From contig NZ_JAHVJQ010000003.1 in assembly GCF_019801145.1 (NCBI RefSeq), positions 372,001-436,000 on the forward strand: DNA of 64,000 bases, given 5' to 3'. The translations under genes were made by a program, and so were the position numbers. Numbering within the stretch: the first letter of the stretch is position 1; every line of letters begins with the position of its first letter. Below, piece after piece: positions 32,244 through 42,174 of the stretch. The notes beneath the pieces were generated by a model. It was given only the letters and a program-made list of their open reading frames with translations, made no database searches and was not told the DNA's origin. The DNA comes from Leisingera aquaemixtae (GTDB lineage: Bacteria; Pseudomonadota; Alphaproteobacteria; Rhodobacterales; Rhodobacteraceae).

Positions 32244-33881
32244 TCAGTTGCCGGCGCTTTCCATCTTGCGATGGGCGATCACCTCTTCCAGCCAGCCGAG
32301 CTTCATCTCCGGCACGGAGCTGAGCAGCAGGTCGGTGTAATCGTCAAACGGCGGGCTCAGCACTTTGGACTTGCCGCCGTAGCGCTGCACCTTGCCCTGA
32401 TACATCACCGCGATGTTGTCGGAGATGGCGCGCACGGTCGCCAGATCGTGGGTGATGAACAGATAGGCCACATCCTCGATCTTCTGCAGATCCAAGAGCA
32501 GCTTCAGGATGCCGTCCGCCACCAGCGGGTCGAGCGCCGAGGTGACCTCGTCGCAGATGATCATCTTGGGCTTGGCCGCCAGCGAGCGGGCGATGCAGAC
32601 GCGCTGCTTCTGGCCGCCCGACAGCTCCGCCGGGTAGCGGTCGATGAACTTCTCGCCCAGCTCGATCTCGTCCAAGAGTTCGATGATCCGCTTTTTCTTC
32701 TCCGCACCGCGCATGCCGAAGTAGAACTCCAGCGGGCGGCCGATGATGGTGCCTACGGTCTGGCGCGGGTTCATCGCCACGTCTGCCATCTGGTAGATCA
32801 TCTGCAGCTCGCGCAGGTCCTCGCGGCTGCGGCCCTTGAGGTCCGGGGAGAGTTTGCGGCCGGCAAACTCGATCTCGCCCTCGCGCGGCGGCAACAGGCC
32901 GGTGATCACCCGGGCGAGGGTGGACTTGCCGGAGCCGGATTCGCCCACCACCGCCAGCGTCTGGCCGGGGTACAGGTCGACGTTCACATTGTGCAGCACG
33001 TCGAACTGGGTGCCCTTGTAGCGCGCGGTGATGTTGCGCACGCTCAGCACCGGCTCCTCGGTGGGGGCCTTTTCCTCATGCTCGATGGAGCGGACCGAGA
33101 CCAGCGCCTTGGTGTACTCCTCCTGCGGGTTGTTGATGATCTGGTCGACATGGCCGTATTCGACCGTGTTGCCCATCCGCAGAACCATGATGTCGTCGCT
33201 CACCTGCGCCACCACCGCCAGGTCGTGGGTGATGTAGAGCGCGGCAACGCCGGTGTCCCGGATCGCCTCCTTGATCGCCATCAGCACGTCGATCTGGGTG
33301 GTTACGTCGAGCGCGGTTGTCGGCTCGTCGAACACCACCAGATCCGGCTCGGGGCACAGCGCCAGCGCGGTCATGCAGCGCTGCAGCTGGCCGCCCGACA
33401 CCTGGTGCGGGTAGCGTTCGCCGATATTGTCCGGATCCGGCAGGCCCAGCTTGGCAAACAGCACCCGGGCGCGGGCCTCGGCTTCCTTGCGGGAGAACTT
33501 CTTCTGCTCCACCGCGGCCTCGACCACCTGGTCCATGATCTTCTTGGCCGGGTTGAAGGAGGCTGCAGCCGATTGCGACACATAGGTCACCTCGGCACCG
33601 CGCAGTTTGCGGATGTCCTTGTGGCTGCCCTTGAGGATGTCGCGGCCGTTGACCCAGACCTCGCCGCCGGTGATCTTCACGCCGCCGCGGCCATAGGCCA
33701 TGGACGCCAGGCCGATGGTGGACTTGCCGGCGCCGGATTCACCGATCAGGCCCAGGACCTTGCCGGGCGCGAGGTCAAAGCTGACCCCGTGCACGATCTC
33801 AATGTCGCGGGGGCGTTCGCCCGGCGGGTAGATGGTCGCGCCGATTTTCAGGTCGCGGACTTTCAACAGGGTATCGCTCAT
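32244..33881 (-). CDS. Dipeptide/oligopeptide ABC transporter ATP-binding protein, fused DppD-DppF
   Basis: A 545-residue protein with two complete nucleotide-binding domains. Walker A sequences are GLIGESGAGKST (N half) and VGESGSGKST (C half). Signatures are VSGGQLQRCM and LSGGQKQRVC, and Walker B motifs DLVVFDEPTTALD and MIICDEVTSALD. It powers peptide or nickel-type import with the two permeases upstream. In many genomes these are separate DppD and DppF genes; here they are one chain. It overlaps the preceding permease gene by 4 bp (ATGA). Confidence 0.93.
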   Translation of the reverse strand: MSDTLLKVRDLKIGATIYPPGERPRDIEIVHGVSFDLAPGKVLGLIGESGAGKSTIGLASMAYGRGGVKITGGEVWVNGRDILKGSHKDIRKLRGAEVTYVSQSAAASFNPAKKIMDQVVEAAVEQKKFSRKEAEARARVLFAKLGLPDPDNIGERYPHQVSGGQLQRCMTALALCPEPDLVVFDEPTTALDVTTQIDVLMAIKEAIRDTGVAALYITHDLAVVAQVSDDIMVLRMGNTVEYGHVDQIINNPQEEYTKALVSVRSIEHEEKAPTEEPVLSVRNITARYKGTQFDVLHNVNVDLYPGQTLAVVGESGSGKSTLARVITGLLPPREGEIEFAGRKLSPDLKGRSREDLRELQMIYQMADVAMNPRQTVGTIIGRPLEFYFGMRGAEKKKRIIELLDEIELGEKFIDRYPAELSGGQKQRVCIARSLAAKPKMIICDEVTSALDPLVADGILKLLLDLQKIEDVAYLFITHDLATVRAISDNIAVMYQGKVQRYGGKSKVLSPPFDDYTDLLLSSVPEMKLGWLEEVIAHRKMESAGN

Positions 33882-34693
33882 CCGCGGCCTCCTTTCAGCG
33901 ATGTGGTCCGGTTCAGCACCCAGTCAGCCACCAGGTTGACCGAGATCGCCAGAGTGGCGATGGCAAAGGCCGGGATCAGGGCCGCAGGAATGCCGTAGAC
34001 GATGCCTTCCTTGTTCTCCTTCACGATGCCGCCCCAGTCAGCCTCAGGCGGCTGCACGCCCAGGCCCAGGAAGGACAGGGTGGAGACAAACAGAACCGCA
34101 AAGATGAAGCGCAGGCCCATCTCTGCGATCAGCGGCGACAGTGCGTTGGGCAGGATCTCGCGGAAGATGATCCAGGCGGTTTTTTCGCCGCGCAGGCGGG
34201 CCGCCTCGACGTAGTCCATCACCTCGATGTCAACCGCAACGGCACGGGCCAGACGGTAGACGCGGGTGGCGTCCAGAAGGCCCATCACCAGGATCAGCAT
34301 CGGAATGGTGACCGGCGCAACGGACAGCACCACCAGGGCGAAGATCAGCGTCGGGATCGACATCACCAGGTCGACGAAACGCGACAGCGCCTGGTCGATC
34401 CAGCCGCCCATCACCGCGGCAAAGAAGCCGAGGACGGAGCCAAGGGTGAAGGACAGCACGGTTGCAGCCGTCGCGATGAAGATGGTGGTGCGGCCGCCAT
34501 AGATCATCCGGCTGAGAAGGTCGCGGCCGATGTTGTCGGTGCCCAGCAGATAGTCTGCGCTGGAGGGCTCCCACACATCGCCGACCACTTCGCCGACGCC
34601 ATAGGGGGCCAGCAGCGGCGCAAAGATCGCGCCGAGGAAGTAGAGGGCCGTGAAGAACAGCCCGATGAGTGCGGAAATGGGGATATTCTTCAT
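33878..34693 (-). CDS. Peptide ABC transporter permease, DppC family
   Basis: A 271-residue inner-membrane permease with about six helices, the periplasmic-loop motif GTDNIGRDLLSRMIYGGR typical of DppC, and the EAA loop VDYVEAARLRGEKTAW. It pairs with the DppB-type subunit. Overlaps on both sides (4 bp each) indicate a tightly coupled operon. Confidence 0.93.
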   Translation of the reverse strand: MKNIPISALIGLFFTALYFLGAIFAPLLAPYGVGEVVGDVWEPSSADYLLGTDNIGRDLLSRMIYGGRTTIFIATAATVLSFTLGSVLGFFAAVMGGWIDQALSRFVDLVMSIPTLIFALVVLSVAPVTIPMLILVMGLLDATRVYRLARAVAVDIEVMDYVEAARLRGEKTAWIIFREILPNALSPLIAEMGLRFIFAVLFVSTLSFLGLGVQPPEADWGGIVKENKEGIVYGIPAALIPAFAIATLAISVNLVADWVLNRTTSLKGGRG

Positions 34694-35646
34694 TTCGGAT
34701 GCCTCAGGCGCGGGTTGCTCAGGATGGCGACGATATCGGCGATCATGTTGAGGCCGATATAGACGGCGGCAAAGATCAGGCCGCAGGCCTGCACCACAGG
34801 CACGTCACGCTTGGACACGTGGTCGACCAGATACTGGCCCATGCCGGGGTAGACAAAGACCACCTCGATCACCACGACGCCGACCACCAGATAGGCGAGG
34901 TTCAGCATCACCACGTTGACGATCGGCGCGATCGCGTTGGGGAACGCATGGCGGTAGATCACCTGAAAGGCGTTGAGGCCCTTGAGCTCAGCGGTTTCGA
35001 TATAGGCCGACTGCATCACGTTGAGGATCGCGGCGCGGGTCATCCGCATCATGTGCGCCAGAACAACCAGCGTCAGCACGGCAATCGGCAGCGCGATGGC
35101 GTTCAGCTTCTCAAACAGGCCCATGTTGTCGTTGACCATGGCAACCGAGGGGAACCAGCGCAGCTTCACCGCGATGAAATACATCAGCACGTAGCCGATC
35201 AGGAACTCGGGGATCGAGATCGAGGCCAGGGTGACGGCCGAAATCATCTTGTCGGGCCAGCGGTCCTTGAAGCGGACGGCCAGCAGGCCCAGGAAGATTG
35301 CCAGCGGGACCGCAACCACGGCAGCCCAGAAGGCGAGGAACAGGGTGTTCCAGAAACGGCTGCTGAGAGCCTGGGCAATGTCCTGGCCGCTGGTCAGCGC
35401 GGTGCCAAGGTCGCCCTGCATGGCGCCGAAGAGCCAGGCAAAATAGCGTTGTACGGGAGGATCGTTCACACCCAGCTCAGCCCGCAGGTTGGCCAGTGCC
35501 TCCGGCGTTGCCGACTGCCCCAGGATCGATTGCGCAACGTCGCCCGGCAGAACGATGGTGCCGGCGAAGATCACGATTGAGATGAGCAACAAAAGAAGGA
35601 GGCTCAGCGCAATGCGCTGAGCCAGGAGTTTTACGATCGGAGACAT
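34690..35646 (-). CDS. Peptide ABC transporter permease, DppB family
   Basis: A 318-residue permease with a long N-terminal helix (RIALSLLLLLLISIVIFAG), a soluble loop typical of DppB, and an EAA loop SAYIETAELKGLNAFQV. I use the ATG at 35646, one base after the stop of the substrate-binding gene. It is the second gene of the import operon. Confidence 0.93.
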   Translation of the reverse strand: MSPIVKLLAQRIALSLLLLLLISIVIFAGTIVLPGDVAQSILGQSATPEALANLRAELGVNDPPVQRYFAWLFGAMQGDLGTALTSGQDIAQALSSRFWNTLFLAFWAAVVAVPLAIFLGLLAVRFKDRWPDKMISAVTLASISIPEFLIGYVLMYFIAVKLRWFPSVAMVNDNMGLFEKLNAIALPIAVLTLVVLAHMMRMTRAAILNVMQSAYIETAELKGLNAFQVIYRHAFPNAIAPIVNVVMLNLAYLVVGVVVIEVVFVYPGMGQYLVDHVSKRDVPVVQACGLIFAAVYIGLNMIADIVAILSNPRLRHPK

Positions 35647-35647
35647 A

Positions 35648-37231
35648 TTAGGCTTTGACCCACAGCTTGCTGGCCGCATAGCCGTTCATCAGAACCTGGC
35701 CCGGGATGCCTTCGACAAAGCCGTCGACCTTGTCGGTGGTCGCTTCGACGAAGTCGTTGAACATCGGGCAGATCAGGCCGCCTTCGTCCCGCAGGATGGT
35801 CGACATGTCGGCGTACATCTGGGTCCGCTTGGCAACGTCCAGCTCGCCGCGGGCGGCAACCAGAATCTGGTCGAACTGCTCGTTGTTGAAACGGGTGTCG
35901 TTCCAGTCCGCGGTCGACAGGTAAGCGGTGGTGAACATCTGGTCCTGGGTCGGACGGCCGCCCCAGTAGCTGGTGCAGAACGGCTTGGCGTTCCAGACTT
36001 CCGACCAGTAGCCGTCGTTCGGCTCGCGCTTGACGTCCAGTTTGATGCCGGCGCTGTTCAGCGACTGCTGGAACAGGGCGGAGGCATCGGGCGCGCCGGG
36101 GAAGGAGTTGTCCGAGGTGCGCAGCAGGATGGTGCCGTCGTGGCCCGATTTCTTCAGGTGGTGCATCGCCTTGTCCGGATCGAACTGGCGCTGCTCCAGC
36201 TCGGTGTACATCGGGTAGGAGGCGTTGATCGGGGTGTCGTTGCCGACGGTGCCGTAGCCGTTCAGGATCTTGTCGACCATTTCCTGGCGGTTGATGCCGT
36301 ACTTCAGCGCCATCCGCACGTCGTTGTTGTCGAACGGAGCGGTGTTGCAGTGCATGATGAACACATAGTGGCCGGCCGCGGAGGTCGAATGCACGGTGAT
36401 GTTCGGCGCGCGGTCCACCAGTTTCGCGGTGCGCGGCGGCACCCGGTCGATCACGTCCACCTGGCCGGACTGCAGTGCTGCGACGCGGGCGGTGTCGTCG
36501 TTGATGACGATGATTTCCACGGTGTCCGCGTTGCCCAGATCGCCCCAGTAGTTCGGGTTCTTCTCGGCCACGAAGCGCACGCCCATGTCGGCGGACTTGA
36601 TGATGTAGGGGCCGGTGCCGATGGGCGCCGCCGGATCGTCATTGCCGCCGTTCGGCTGGATGATCAGGTGGTAGTCGGCGAGCAGGTAGGGCAGGTCGGC
36701 GTTCGGGCTGTCCAGCTCGAAGACAACGCTGTCGCCGTCCGCGCGCACGTCCTTGATGCCGCGCATGATGCCCAGGGCGCCGGACTTGGTGTCCTCGCCG
36801 CTGTGGCGCTCCATGGTCTTGACCACGTCGTCAGCGGTGACGTTCTGGCCGTTCGAATAGGTCACGCCGGAGCGCAGCTTGAAGGTCCAGGTCTTGGCGT
36901 CGGCCGAGGCTTCATAGCTTTCCGCCAGCTTGCCCTCGATGCCGCCGTCGTCGGCCAGCTCGACCAGGGTTTCACCCCACAGGCGGGTGACCATCAGGCC
37001 AACGGTGTTGGTGACCAGCGCCGGGTCCAGGCTGTCGGTGGTGGAGCCGCCCTGCAGGCCGAGGCGGATGGTGCCGCCCTTTTGCGGGCCGGCCGCCTTG
37101 GCGGCGGTGGACAGCAGCAGGTTGGCGGACACTGCGGTAAAGCCCAGTGCGGCGGCCTTGCCCAGGAAGTCCCGGCGCGAAAGTTTTCCTGCCGCGGCCT
37201 GGGCGGCCAGATACTGCATATGTCGGTTCAT
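35648..37231 (-). CDS. Family 5 extracellular solute-binding protein (Tat-exported)
   Basis: A 527-residue periplasmic binding protein of the peptide/nickel cluster C family. It begins with a twin-arginine signal (KLSRRDFLGKAAALGF) rather than a Sec signal, then AAGPQKGGTIRLGLQGGST. The conserved ITTVGLM/LWGETLVELADDG start region and the YSNGQNVTADDV block fit family 5. The ligand cannot be inferred; a peptide or opine is plausible. It is the first gene of the four-gene operon with DppB, DppC and the fused ATPase. Confidence 0.9.
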   Translation of the reverse strand: MNRHMQYLAAQAAAGKLSRRDFLGKAAALGFTAVSANLLLSTAAKAAGPQKGGTIRLGLQGGSTTDSLDPALVTNTVGLMVTRLWGETLVELADDGGIEGKLAESYEASADAKTWTFKLRSGVTYSNGQNVTADDVVKTMERHSGEDTKSGALGIMRGIKDVRADGDSVVFELDSPNADLPYLLADYHLIIQPNGGNDDPAAPIGTGPYIIKSADMGVRFVAEKNPNYWGDLGNADTVEIIVINDDTARVAALQSGQVDVIDRVPPRTAKLVDRAPNITVHSTSAAGHYVFIMHCNTAPFDNNDVRMALKYGINRQEMVDKILNGYGTVGNDTPINASYPMYTELEQRQFDPDKAMHHLKKSGHDGTILLRTSDNSFPGAPDASALFQQSLNSAGIKLDVKREPNDGYWSEVWNAKPFCTSYWGGRPTQDQMFTTAYLSTADWNDTRFNNEQFDQILVAARGELDVAKRTQMYADMSTILRDEGGLICPMFNDFVEATTDKVDGFVEGIPGQVLMNGYAASKLWVKA

Positions 37232-37658
37232 TGAGTTCTCCCGATTGGTTGCGGTGCTGAGGCACCTGTTTTTTTGATTGGCGATTTAAGATTTGCGTAT
37301 TTACCGCTAACTCGCAAGCGTTATTAGCGCAACGCCGGGGAAGCCCCCTGCACGGGCGCGCGCGGCTCAAACTGCGGATGTCGCCTTTTTCAGGCCAGGT
37401 GCCGCTTTTGCGGTTTTCGCCTTGCGGAAAACAAAAAAACTTCCGGAAAGCGACAGGAAATAATGATGCGGGGGAATTGCGGATTTTTTATCAATCTGCC
37501 TGGCACGTCAGGCAGGCCGACCCGCCACGGAACAGAATCGATGCTTTTCTGTCAAAAAACGCCCTTCGTGCCGCAGGCAGGCCCGCCGGGCGCCGCGGGC
37601 CGGGCACTGCCGCCCGCGTCACCCGCGGCGTGTTTGATTGCCGCTGAATACGCGGCTG
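37232..37658. other. Intergenic regulatory region before the peptide-transport operon
   Basis: These 427 bases have no gene I can support. AT-rich sequence at 37265-37310 probably holds the promoter of the minus-strand operon. A bulged inverted repeat lies at 37306-37330 (CGCTAA with TTAGCG, and TAAC with GTTA inside), a possible operator. The rest is a GC-rich stretch with small hairpins between 37570 and 37635. Confidence 0.4.
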
Positions 37659-38105
37659 TCAGGCTTGTTCGGTGTCCATCCAGATGGTCACCGGGCCGTC
37701 GTTCAGCAGCCGGACTTTCATGTCGGCGCCAAACCGTCCCTTTGCAGTTTTCAAACCCAGCGCCGCCAGATGGTCGGCAAAATACTCGTACAGCCGCTCG
37801 CCCTCGGCCGGGGCGGCAGCGGTGGAAAAGCCGGGCCGGTTGCCGCGGCGGGTGTCGGCCGCCAAGGTGAACTGGCTGACCACCAGCACGCTGCCGCCGG
37901 TATCCAGTACAGAGCGGTTCATCTTGCCGCCCTCGTCCTTGAAGATCCGCATCTTGGAAATCTTGGCGGCCAGCTGGTCTGCCTGCGCTTCGCTGTCACC
38001 CGCCATGGCGCAGACCAGCACCAGCAGCCCGGGGCCGATGCCGCCGATGACCTCGCCGTCAACCGTGACCGAGGCCTCGCTGACCCGTTGAATGAGTGCC
38101 CGCAT
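37659..38105 (-). CDS. dtd: D-aminoacyl-tRNA deacylase
   Basis: A 148-residue enzyme that removes D-amino acids mischarged on tRNA. It begins [18 protein letters not shown] and carries the two family motifs SQFTL (in [15 protein letters not shown]) and NDGPVT near the C terminus. The ATG at 38105 fits; upstream extension lacks coding character. It is a single gene, convergent with nothing close. Confidence 0.94.
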   Translation of the reverse strand: MRALIQRVSEASVTVDGEVIGGIGPGLLVLVCAMAGDSEAQADQLAAKISKMRIFKDEGGKMNRSVLDTGGSVLVVSQFTLAADTRRGNRPGFSTAAAPAEGERLYEYFADHLAALGLKTAKGRFGADMKVRLLNDGPVTIWMDTEQA

Positions 38106-38302
38106 GTCTGCTTCCTTCTGAGAACTGTCCTGGCTGCCTGCCCTTTCGCGGGGCAGGTCCCGCACAGCTCTAGCCCCTTTGCCGCGCGCGGGCGAGTGCA
38201 TCGGATGAAATCTTCCTGCGCACGCGGTGCGATTGCGCGGGATCAAGGCAGGGCTGCCGTGCCGGCGGTACAATCGGACGCAACAAGAAAGGAGGCTGAA
38301 CA

Positions 38303-38722
38303 ATGGTGGAAAAAACCGAACATGGCGGCTTCTGGCCGTCGATTTATGATCCTTTCCGCAGCTTTGGCGCCCGGCTGGCCGACTGGCTCACCCCGGCAAC
38401 CGAGGCGTCGTCGGGCAAGGAGGCCTATGACATTGCCATGGAGCTTCCGGGTGTTCCGCTGGAGGACGTGGAGCTGACCGTGGACAACGGCGTGCTGACG
38501 ATCCGCGGCGAAAAGAAGACCCAGTCAGAGAAGAAGGGCGACACCTGGTATTTCAGCGAGCGCCAGTATGGCGCGTTCCGCCGGTCCTTCCGGTTGCCGG
38601 AGGACGCGGACGGGCAGGCGGCCTCGGCCCGGATGGAGGACGGCGTGCTGCACATTGCGGTGCCGAAGAAGGCGCAGGAGCAGCCGGAAACCGCCCGCAG
38701 GATTGAAATCAGCAAAGGCTGA
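38303..38722 (+). CDS. Hsp20/alpha-crystallin small heat-shock protein
   Basis: A 139-residue ATP-independent chaperone that holds unfolding proteins. The alpha-crystallin core runs from about residue 40 ([20 protein letters not shown]) to the [13 protein letters not shown] region and the C-terminal LHIAVPKK motif. The ATG at 38303 has AAAGGAGG about 8 nt upstream. I could not identify a convincing RpoH promoter or ROSE thermometer in the short leader. Confidence 0.93.
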   Translation: MVEKTEHGGFWPSIYDPFRSFGARLADWLTPATEASSGKEAYDIAMELPGVPLEDVELTVDNGVLTIRGEKKTQSEKKGDTWYFSERQYGAFRRSFRLPEDADGQAASARMEDGVLHIAVPKKAQEQPETARRIEISKG

Positions 38723-38820
38723 CAGGGAGGCCGGCTAAGGGTTCCGGCTCAGAATCCGGGGAAAGGAACCGGCCGGTTCAGGAGGGGGGCGGCTGCGCCC
38801 CCTTCCGCATTTCACGGGCG

Positions 38821-39948
38821 CTACTGCTGGCTGGCGAGCAGCGCGATCCCGGCACCGACCAGCAGTGCCAGCAGCACGGCAAAGGCAATTTTCCAGGCCG
38901 AATAAGGCCGCTCGCCCTGCACCCGGCCGGACTGGCCGTTGACTACAAAGCGGTAGGTCTTGCCGCGGTATTTGTAGGCGGCGAGCCAGACCGGCAGCAG
39001 AATGTGCTTGAACGTCACCTCAGACACCTTGGTGTCGATATGGGCAATGCGCTGACGGTCGCCGCCGATGTCAAAGCGCACGTCGCGCTCGATCACCCGG
39101 TCCATCTTCTGCCCGGCCTCGGTGAAACCTTCTTGGAGATCCACCGTGTAGGCCTCGGCCCGGAACCCTGCCAGATACTGCGGCTGATAGGGTTCCAGCT
39201 GCGCCAGATCCCAGGGCTCCAGCGCCTCGGTGTATGTCTTGGGCAGGCTTTTGGACGCCAGCACCAGCACATCGTCAAAGAACCGCTGCACCCGGCCCGA
39301 AACCGGCGTCCAGCGCACCTTGGCGACCCTTCGGGTTTGGGTCTTGCCCTCCTGCTGGAAGGTTTCGGTGACATAATAGACGGTGCCGCGCTGGCCGCTG
39401 TAGCTGCTGCGGGTCTGGGCGTCATAGGTCCAGTAGGGCACGTAGATGCCCTGCATCCGCCGCCCTTTGCGGGCATATTCCCTGAGGCCGCTGGGCGCAA
39501 ACCACAACTGGCCCAGCCAGTCTGTCATCGCCTTGTGCGCCGCGCGTTCCTCCACCGCAAAGGGCAGCACGCCCTTGGGTTTGATATGCCGGTTTTCGCC
39601 GGTGCCGGTCACCACCGGCGTGGCGCAGAACGGGCATTCCCTGGCGTGGGTGTCGGGGTCGAATTCCACCTGCGCGGCGCAGTTGGGGCAGGTGGAGACG
39701 CGGGTGACCTCGATTTCCGCTTCGGGCAATTGCTCGGCCGCTGCCGCTCGGAAATCCAGCTCCTGCAGGGCGCTGCCTTTCCACGGCCCGCTGCGGATGC
39801 TTTCGGTGTGGCCGCAATGGCCGCAGGTCAGCGTGCCTGAAGCCGGGTCATAGGTGTAATCCGCGCCGCATTGCTCGCAGGGAAAGCGGTGGGTTTCCTC
39901 GGCAGCGGCGGGCACAGTTTCAACGGGCGGCGGCGGGGGCATCGTCAC
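38821..39948 (-). CDS. Double zinc-ribbon, tail-anchored membrane protein
   Basis: A 375-residue protein with two zinc ribbons: FPCEQCGADY followed by LTCGHCG (about residues 22-46), and STCPNCAAQVEF followed by ECPFCATP (about 85-112). A middle beta-rich domain follows (YVPYWTYDAQTRSSY), then a C-terminal hydrophobic anchor (IAFAVLLALLVGAGIALL). Related genes are often mis-named as helicase-like zinc-ribbon proteins; no helicase motif is present. It is the last gene of a five-gene operon after the SPFH-GYF protein, with which it commonly occurs. It may scaffold the SPFH protein. Confidence 0.72.
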   Translation of the reverse strand: MTMPPPPPVETVPAAAEETHRFPCEQCGADYTYDPASGTLTCGHCGHTESIRSGPWKGSALQELDFRAAAAEQLPEAEIEVTRVSTCPNCAAQVEFDPDTHARECPFCATPVVTGTGENRHIKPKGVLPFAVEERAAHKAMTDWLGQLWFAPSGLREYARKGRRMQGIYVPYWTYDAQTRSSYSGQRGTVYYVTETFQQEGKTQTRRVAKVRWTPVSGRVQRFFDDVLVLASKSLPKTYTEALEPWDLAQLEPYQPQYLAGFRAEAYTVDLQEGFTEAGQKMDRVIERDVRFDIGGDRQRIAHIDTKVSEVTFKHILLPVWLAAYKYRGKTYRFVVNGQSGRVQGERPYSAWKIAFAVLLALLVGAGIALLASQQ

Positions 39949-40019
39949 GGGGAAGCAACCTGTCGGGCAGAGTCAGTCAGGGAAGGGCGGGGGCAGCTGC
40001 CGGCTGCCCTGCGGCGGTA

Positions 40020-41201
40020 TTACCCGGCAGGCGGCGCCGGCGGCGGAGGCGGCGGTGGCAGGACGGTGAACAGCTGTGCCAGCTCCATCACCTCGCCCGC
40101 GCGTTTCCAGCCGTCCTGTCCGGGGGTCCAGACGTGGGTTTCGCGCGTCAGCGTGCCGTCCTGCGCCATCCGCCCCATCCGCGCCTTGGAGAACGGACCG
40201 GAAGTCTGCCCGTCTACGGCGATGTGCCAGACGTGCTCCACCGGCGGCGGGGGCGGTGCCGCGGGTGCTGACCTTTGCGGTGCAGCGGGTTCGCGCCGTG
40301 CGCCCCAGGGGCCGGACGGCTGACCCGCTGCCTGAGAGGCCGCGCCTCCCTGCAGCGCCTGGCCCATCTGCTGCGCCATCGCCATTCCCATGCCCATCCC
40401 GAGGCCTGCGCCCATGCCGCTGTTCGGGGTTTGCGCGGCTGCGGTCATCGCTTCGGCGGCGGAGAACTGGGTGTACCGCCCCAGGTCGCCCAGAACGCCC
40501 ATCTGGGTGCGCTTGTCCATGGCCTCCTCCACCGCGGCGGGCAGCGAGATGTTCTCGATGTAAAGTTCCGGCATCATCAGGCCGTAGTCCGCCAGGGTGC
40601 CGGAAATCTCTGCCGCCACCAGCTTGCCCAGATCGGCGGTGTTGGCGGCCATGTCCAGAACAGGGATGCCGCAGCCTGCAATGACGCGGCTGAACTCCTG
40701 CACGATGATGTTGCGGATCTGGTAGGAGATCTCGTCCATGGTGAACTCGCCGTCGGTGCCGACAATCTCCGACAGGAACCGCGCCGGGTCGGCCACCTTG
40801 ATTGCATAGGTGCCATAGGCGCGCAGGCGAACGGGCCCGAACTCCGGGTCGCGGCAGATGATCGGGTTCTTGGTGCCCCACTTCAGGTCGCTGAACCGGG
40901 TGGTGTCGACGAAATAGATCTCCGACTTGAACGGCGACTGGAAGCCGTGGTCCCAGTGCTGCAGCGTCGTCATGACCGGCATGTTGTTGGTCTCCAGCAT
41001 GTAGAGACCGGGGGTGAACACATCGGCCAGCTGGCCCTCGTGCACGAACACCGCCGCCTGGCCCTCGCGCACCGTCAGCTTGGCGCCGTATTTGATCTCA
41101 TGGCCCTCGCGCTCGAACCGCCAGACCATGGTGTCGCGGGTGTCGTCCACCCAGTGAATGACATCAATGAATTCGCCTTTGAGAAAATCGAAAATACCCA
41201 T
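40020..41201 (-). CDS. SPFH-domain protein with C-terminal GYF_2 domain (YdjI-like)
   Basis: A 393-residue cytoplasmic or peripheral protein. Residues 1 to about 240 are an SPFH/virion-core-like fold (KLTVREGQAAVFVHEGQL, FTPGLYMLETNNMPV). Gly/Met-rich and Pro-rich linkers follow, then a GYF_2-like domain near the C terminus (WHIAVDGQTSGPFSKARMG, WTPGQDGWKRAGEV), and a Pro-run tail. SPFH proteins assemble at membranes in stress responses. The GYF module could bind proline-rich partners. It is co-transcribed with xpaC-telA-type genes. Confidence 0.82.
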   Translation of the reverse strand: MGIFDFLKGEFIDVIHWVDDTRDTMVWRFEREGHEIKYGAKLTVREGQAAVFVHEGQLADVFTPGLYMLETNNMPVMTTLQHWDHGFQSPFKSEIYFVDTTRFSDLKWGTKNPIICRDPEFGPVRLRAYGTYAIKVADPARFLSEIVGTDGEFTMDEISYQIRNIIVQEFSRVIAGCGIPVLDMAANTADLGKLVAAEISGTLADYGLMMPELYIENISLPAAVEEAMDKRTQMGVLGDLGRYTQFSAAEAMTAAAQTPNSGMGAGLGMGMGMAMAQQMGQALQGGAASQAAGQPSGPWGARREPAAPQRSAPAAPPPPPVEHVWHIAVDGQTSGPFSKARMGRMAQDGTLTRETHVWTPGQDGWKRAGEVMELAQLFTVLPPPPPPPAPPAG

Positions 41202-41227
41202 GTTTCAGGTCCTCTTCCTTTGGCGGC

Positions 41228-42160
41228 CTACAGTTCCTGGCCCATCGCCTCGCGGGCGAGAATGCGGATGATGGGGCGCGCCTCTTCCAGGCTCATCCCC
41301 GTTTTCAGTCGTGGATCATACAGCATCTGCAGCAGTTTTTCGTCAAAGCTGGTCAGCAGCGCAAATTCGTCATCGTCATTGAAAATCGAAGGCCGCGCCC
41401 GCGGGCTGTCGTTCCTGAGGCCCAGGCCTTGCGCCACTTCCTCATGCACGCAGCTCTTGCGCACCAGGTCGGGGTGTTCGGCCCGGATCAGCGCCACCCC
41501 GCGGGTATAGGACAGCGGATCGCTTTGCGGCCCGCCTGCCACCACCAGGCAGTAAAAGCTGCGCGGCGGAGCGGCCAGCAGCGACAGGTCCCGCGCGCTG
41601 ATCGAGGGCAGCAGCTCGCGCACCCGCTCGGCGACAAAGGCGCTGTCATCGAGGCTGGCAAAGATAACGTGGAAATTGGCCCTGCCGCTGACGGTGCTGA
41701 TGGAATGGCCGGTGATCCGCGCCAGACGCGCGGCGTATTCGGTGACCGTGTCGCGGTCGGTCCTGCGCCGGTCGGCAGGCACCGAGGGGCCGAATTCCGC
41801 CGCGATCCGGACCGGGCCGGCCCAGCGGCCCAATCCGCCGGAGATTCCCGAGCCGCCGTATTCGTCGTAAAACGCCAGCTGTTCAAAGCTCCTGGCCAGA
41901 TCCTCGGCATCATAAGGCGTGTCCGGTCCGCCGCCATCGGTGCGCAGCAGGCCGCGGGTCAGAAGGTCGCGCTGCAGGGCGTTGTAGTAATAGGCCAGCT
42001 GGGCGCTGTCGGCGGAGGGTTTGTAGACCGCGGGCTGCGGCGCCGCCGGGCGGGCCCTGGGCACCAGCGACTCCGCTTGGTCAAAGGGCAGGCAGGCCGA
42101 GAGCGCCGCCAGCCCGGCAAGGGCCGCTGCGCTTTTCCAAATGGTCTGAATTGCCTGCAC
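41228..42160 (-). CDS. DUF2927 lipoprotein
   Basis: A 310-residue predicted lipoprotein (lipobox LSAC after AALAGLA). The C-terminal part carries SCVHEEVAQGLGLRNDS and SIFNDDDEFALL, the DUF2927 signature; the HE..xQ pattern resembles zinc peptidases, but catalysis has not been shown to my knowledge. It starts 14 bp after telA and lies 26 bp before the SPFH gene, so it is an operon member. The mature protein would face the periplasm, linking the cytoplasmic members to the envelope. Confidence 0.82.
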   Translation of the reverse strand: MQAIQTIWKSAAALAGLAALSACLPFDQAESLVPRARPAAPQPAVYKPSADSAQLAYYYNALQRDLLTRGLLRTDGGGPDTPYDAEDLARSFEQLAFYDEYGGSGISGGLGRWAGPVRIAAEFGPSVPADRRRTDRDTVTEYAARLARITGHSISTVSGRANFHVIFASLDDSAFVAERVRELLPSISARDLSLLAAPPRSFYCLVVAGGPQSDPLSYTRGVALIRAEHPDLVRKSCVHEEVAQGLGLRNDSPRARPSIFNDDDEFALLTSFDEKLLQMLYDPRLKTGMSLEEARPIIRILAREAMGQEL

Positions 42161-42174
42161 CCAAGCCGCCTTTC

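Noticed and set aside
32226-33998. 590-codon plus-strand open frame opposite the fused ATPase
   Set aside because: Antisense shadow; the minus strand has two complete ABC ATPase domains.
37378-37647. 89-codon plus-strand open frame before dtd
   Set aside because: No ribosome site, Arg/Gly-rich composition without family features; the region is better explained as regulatory DNA.
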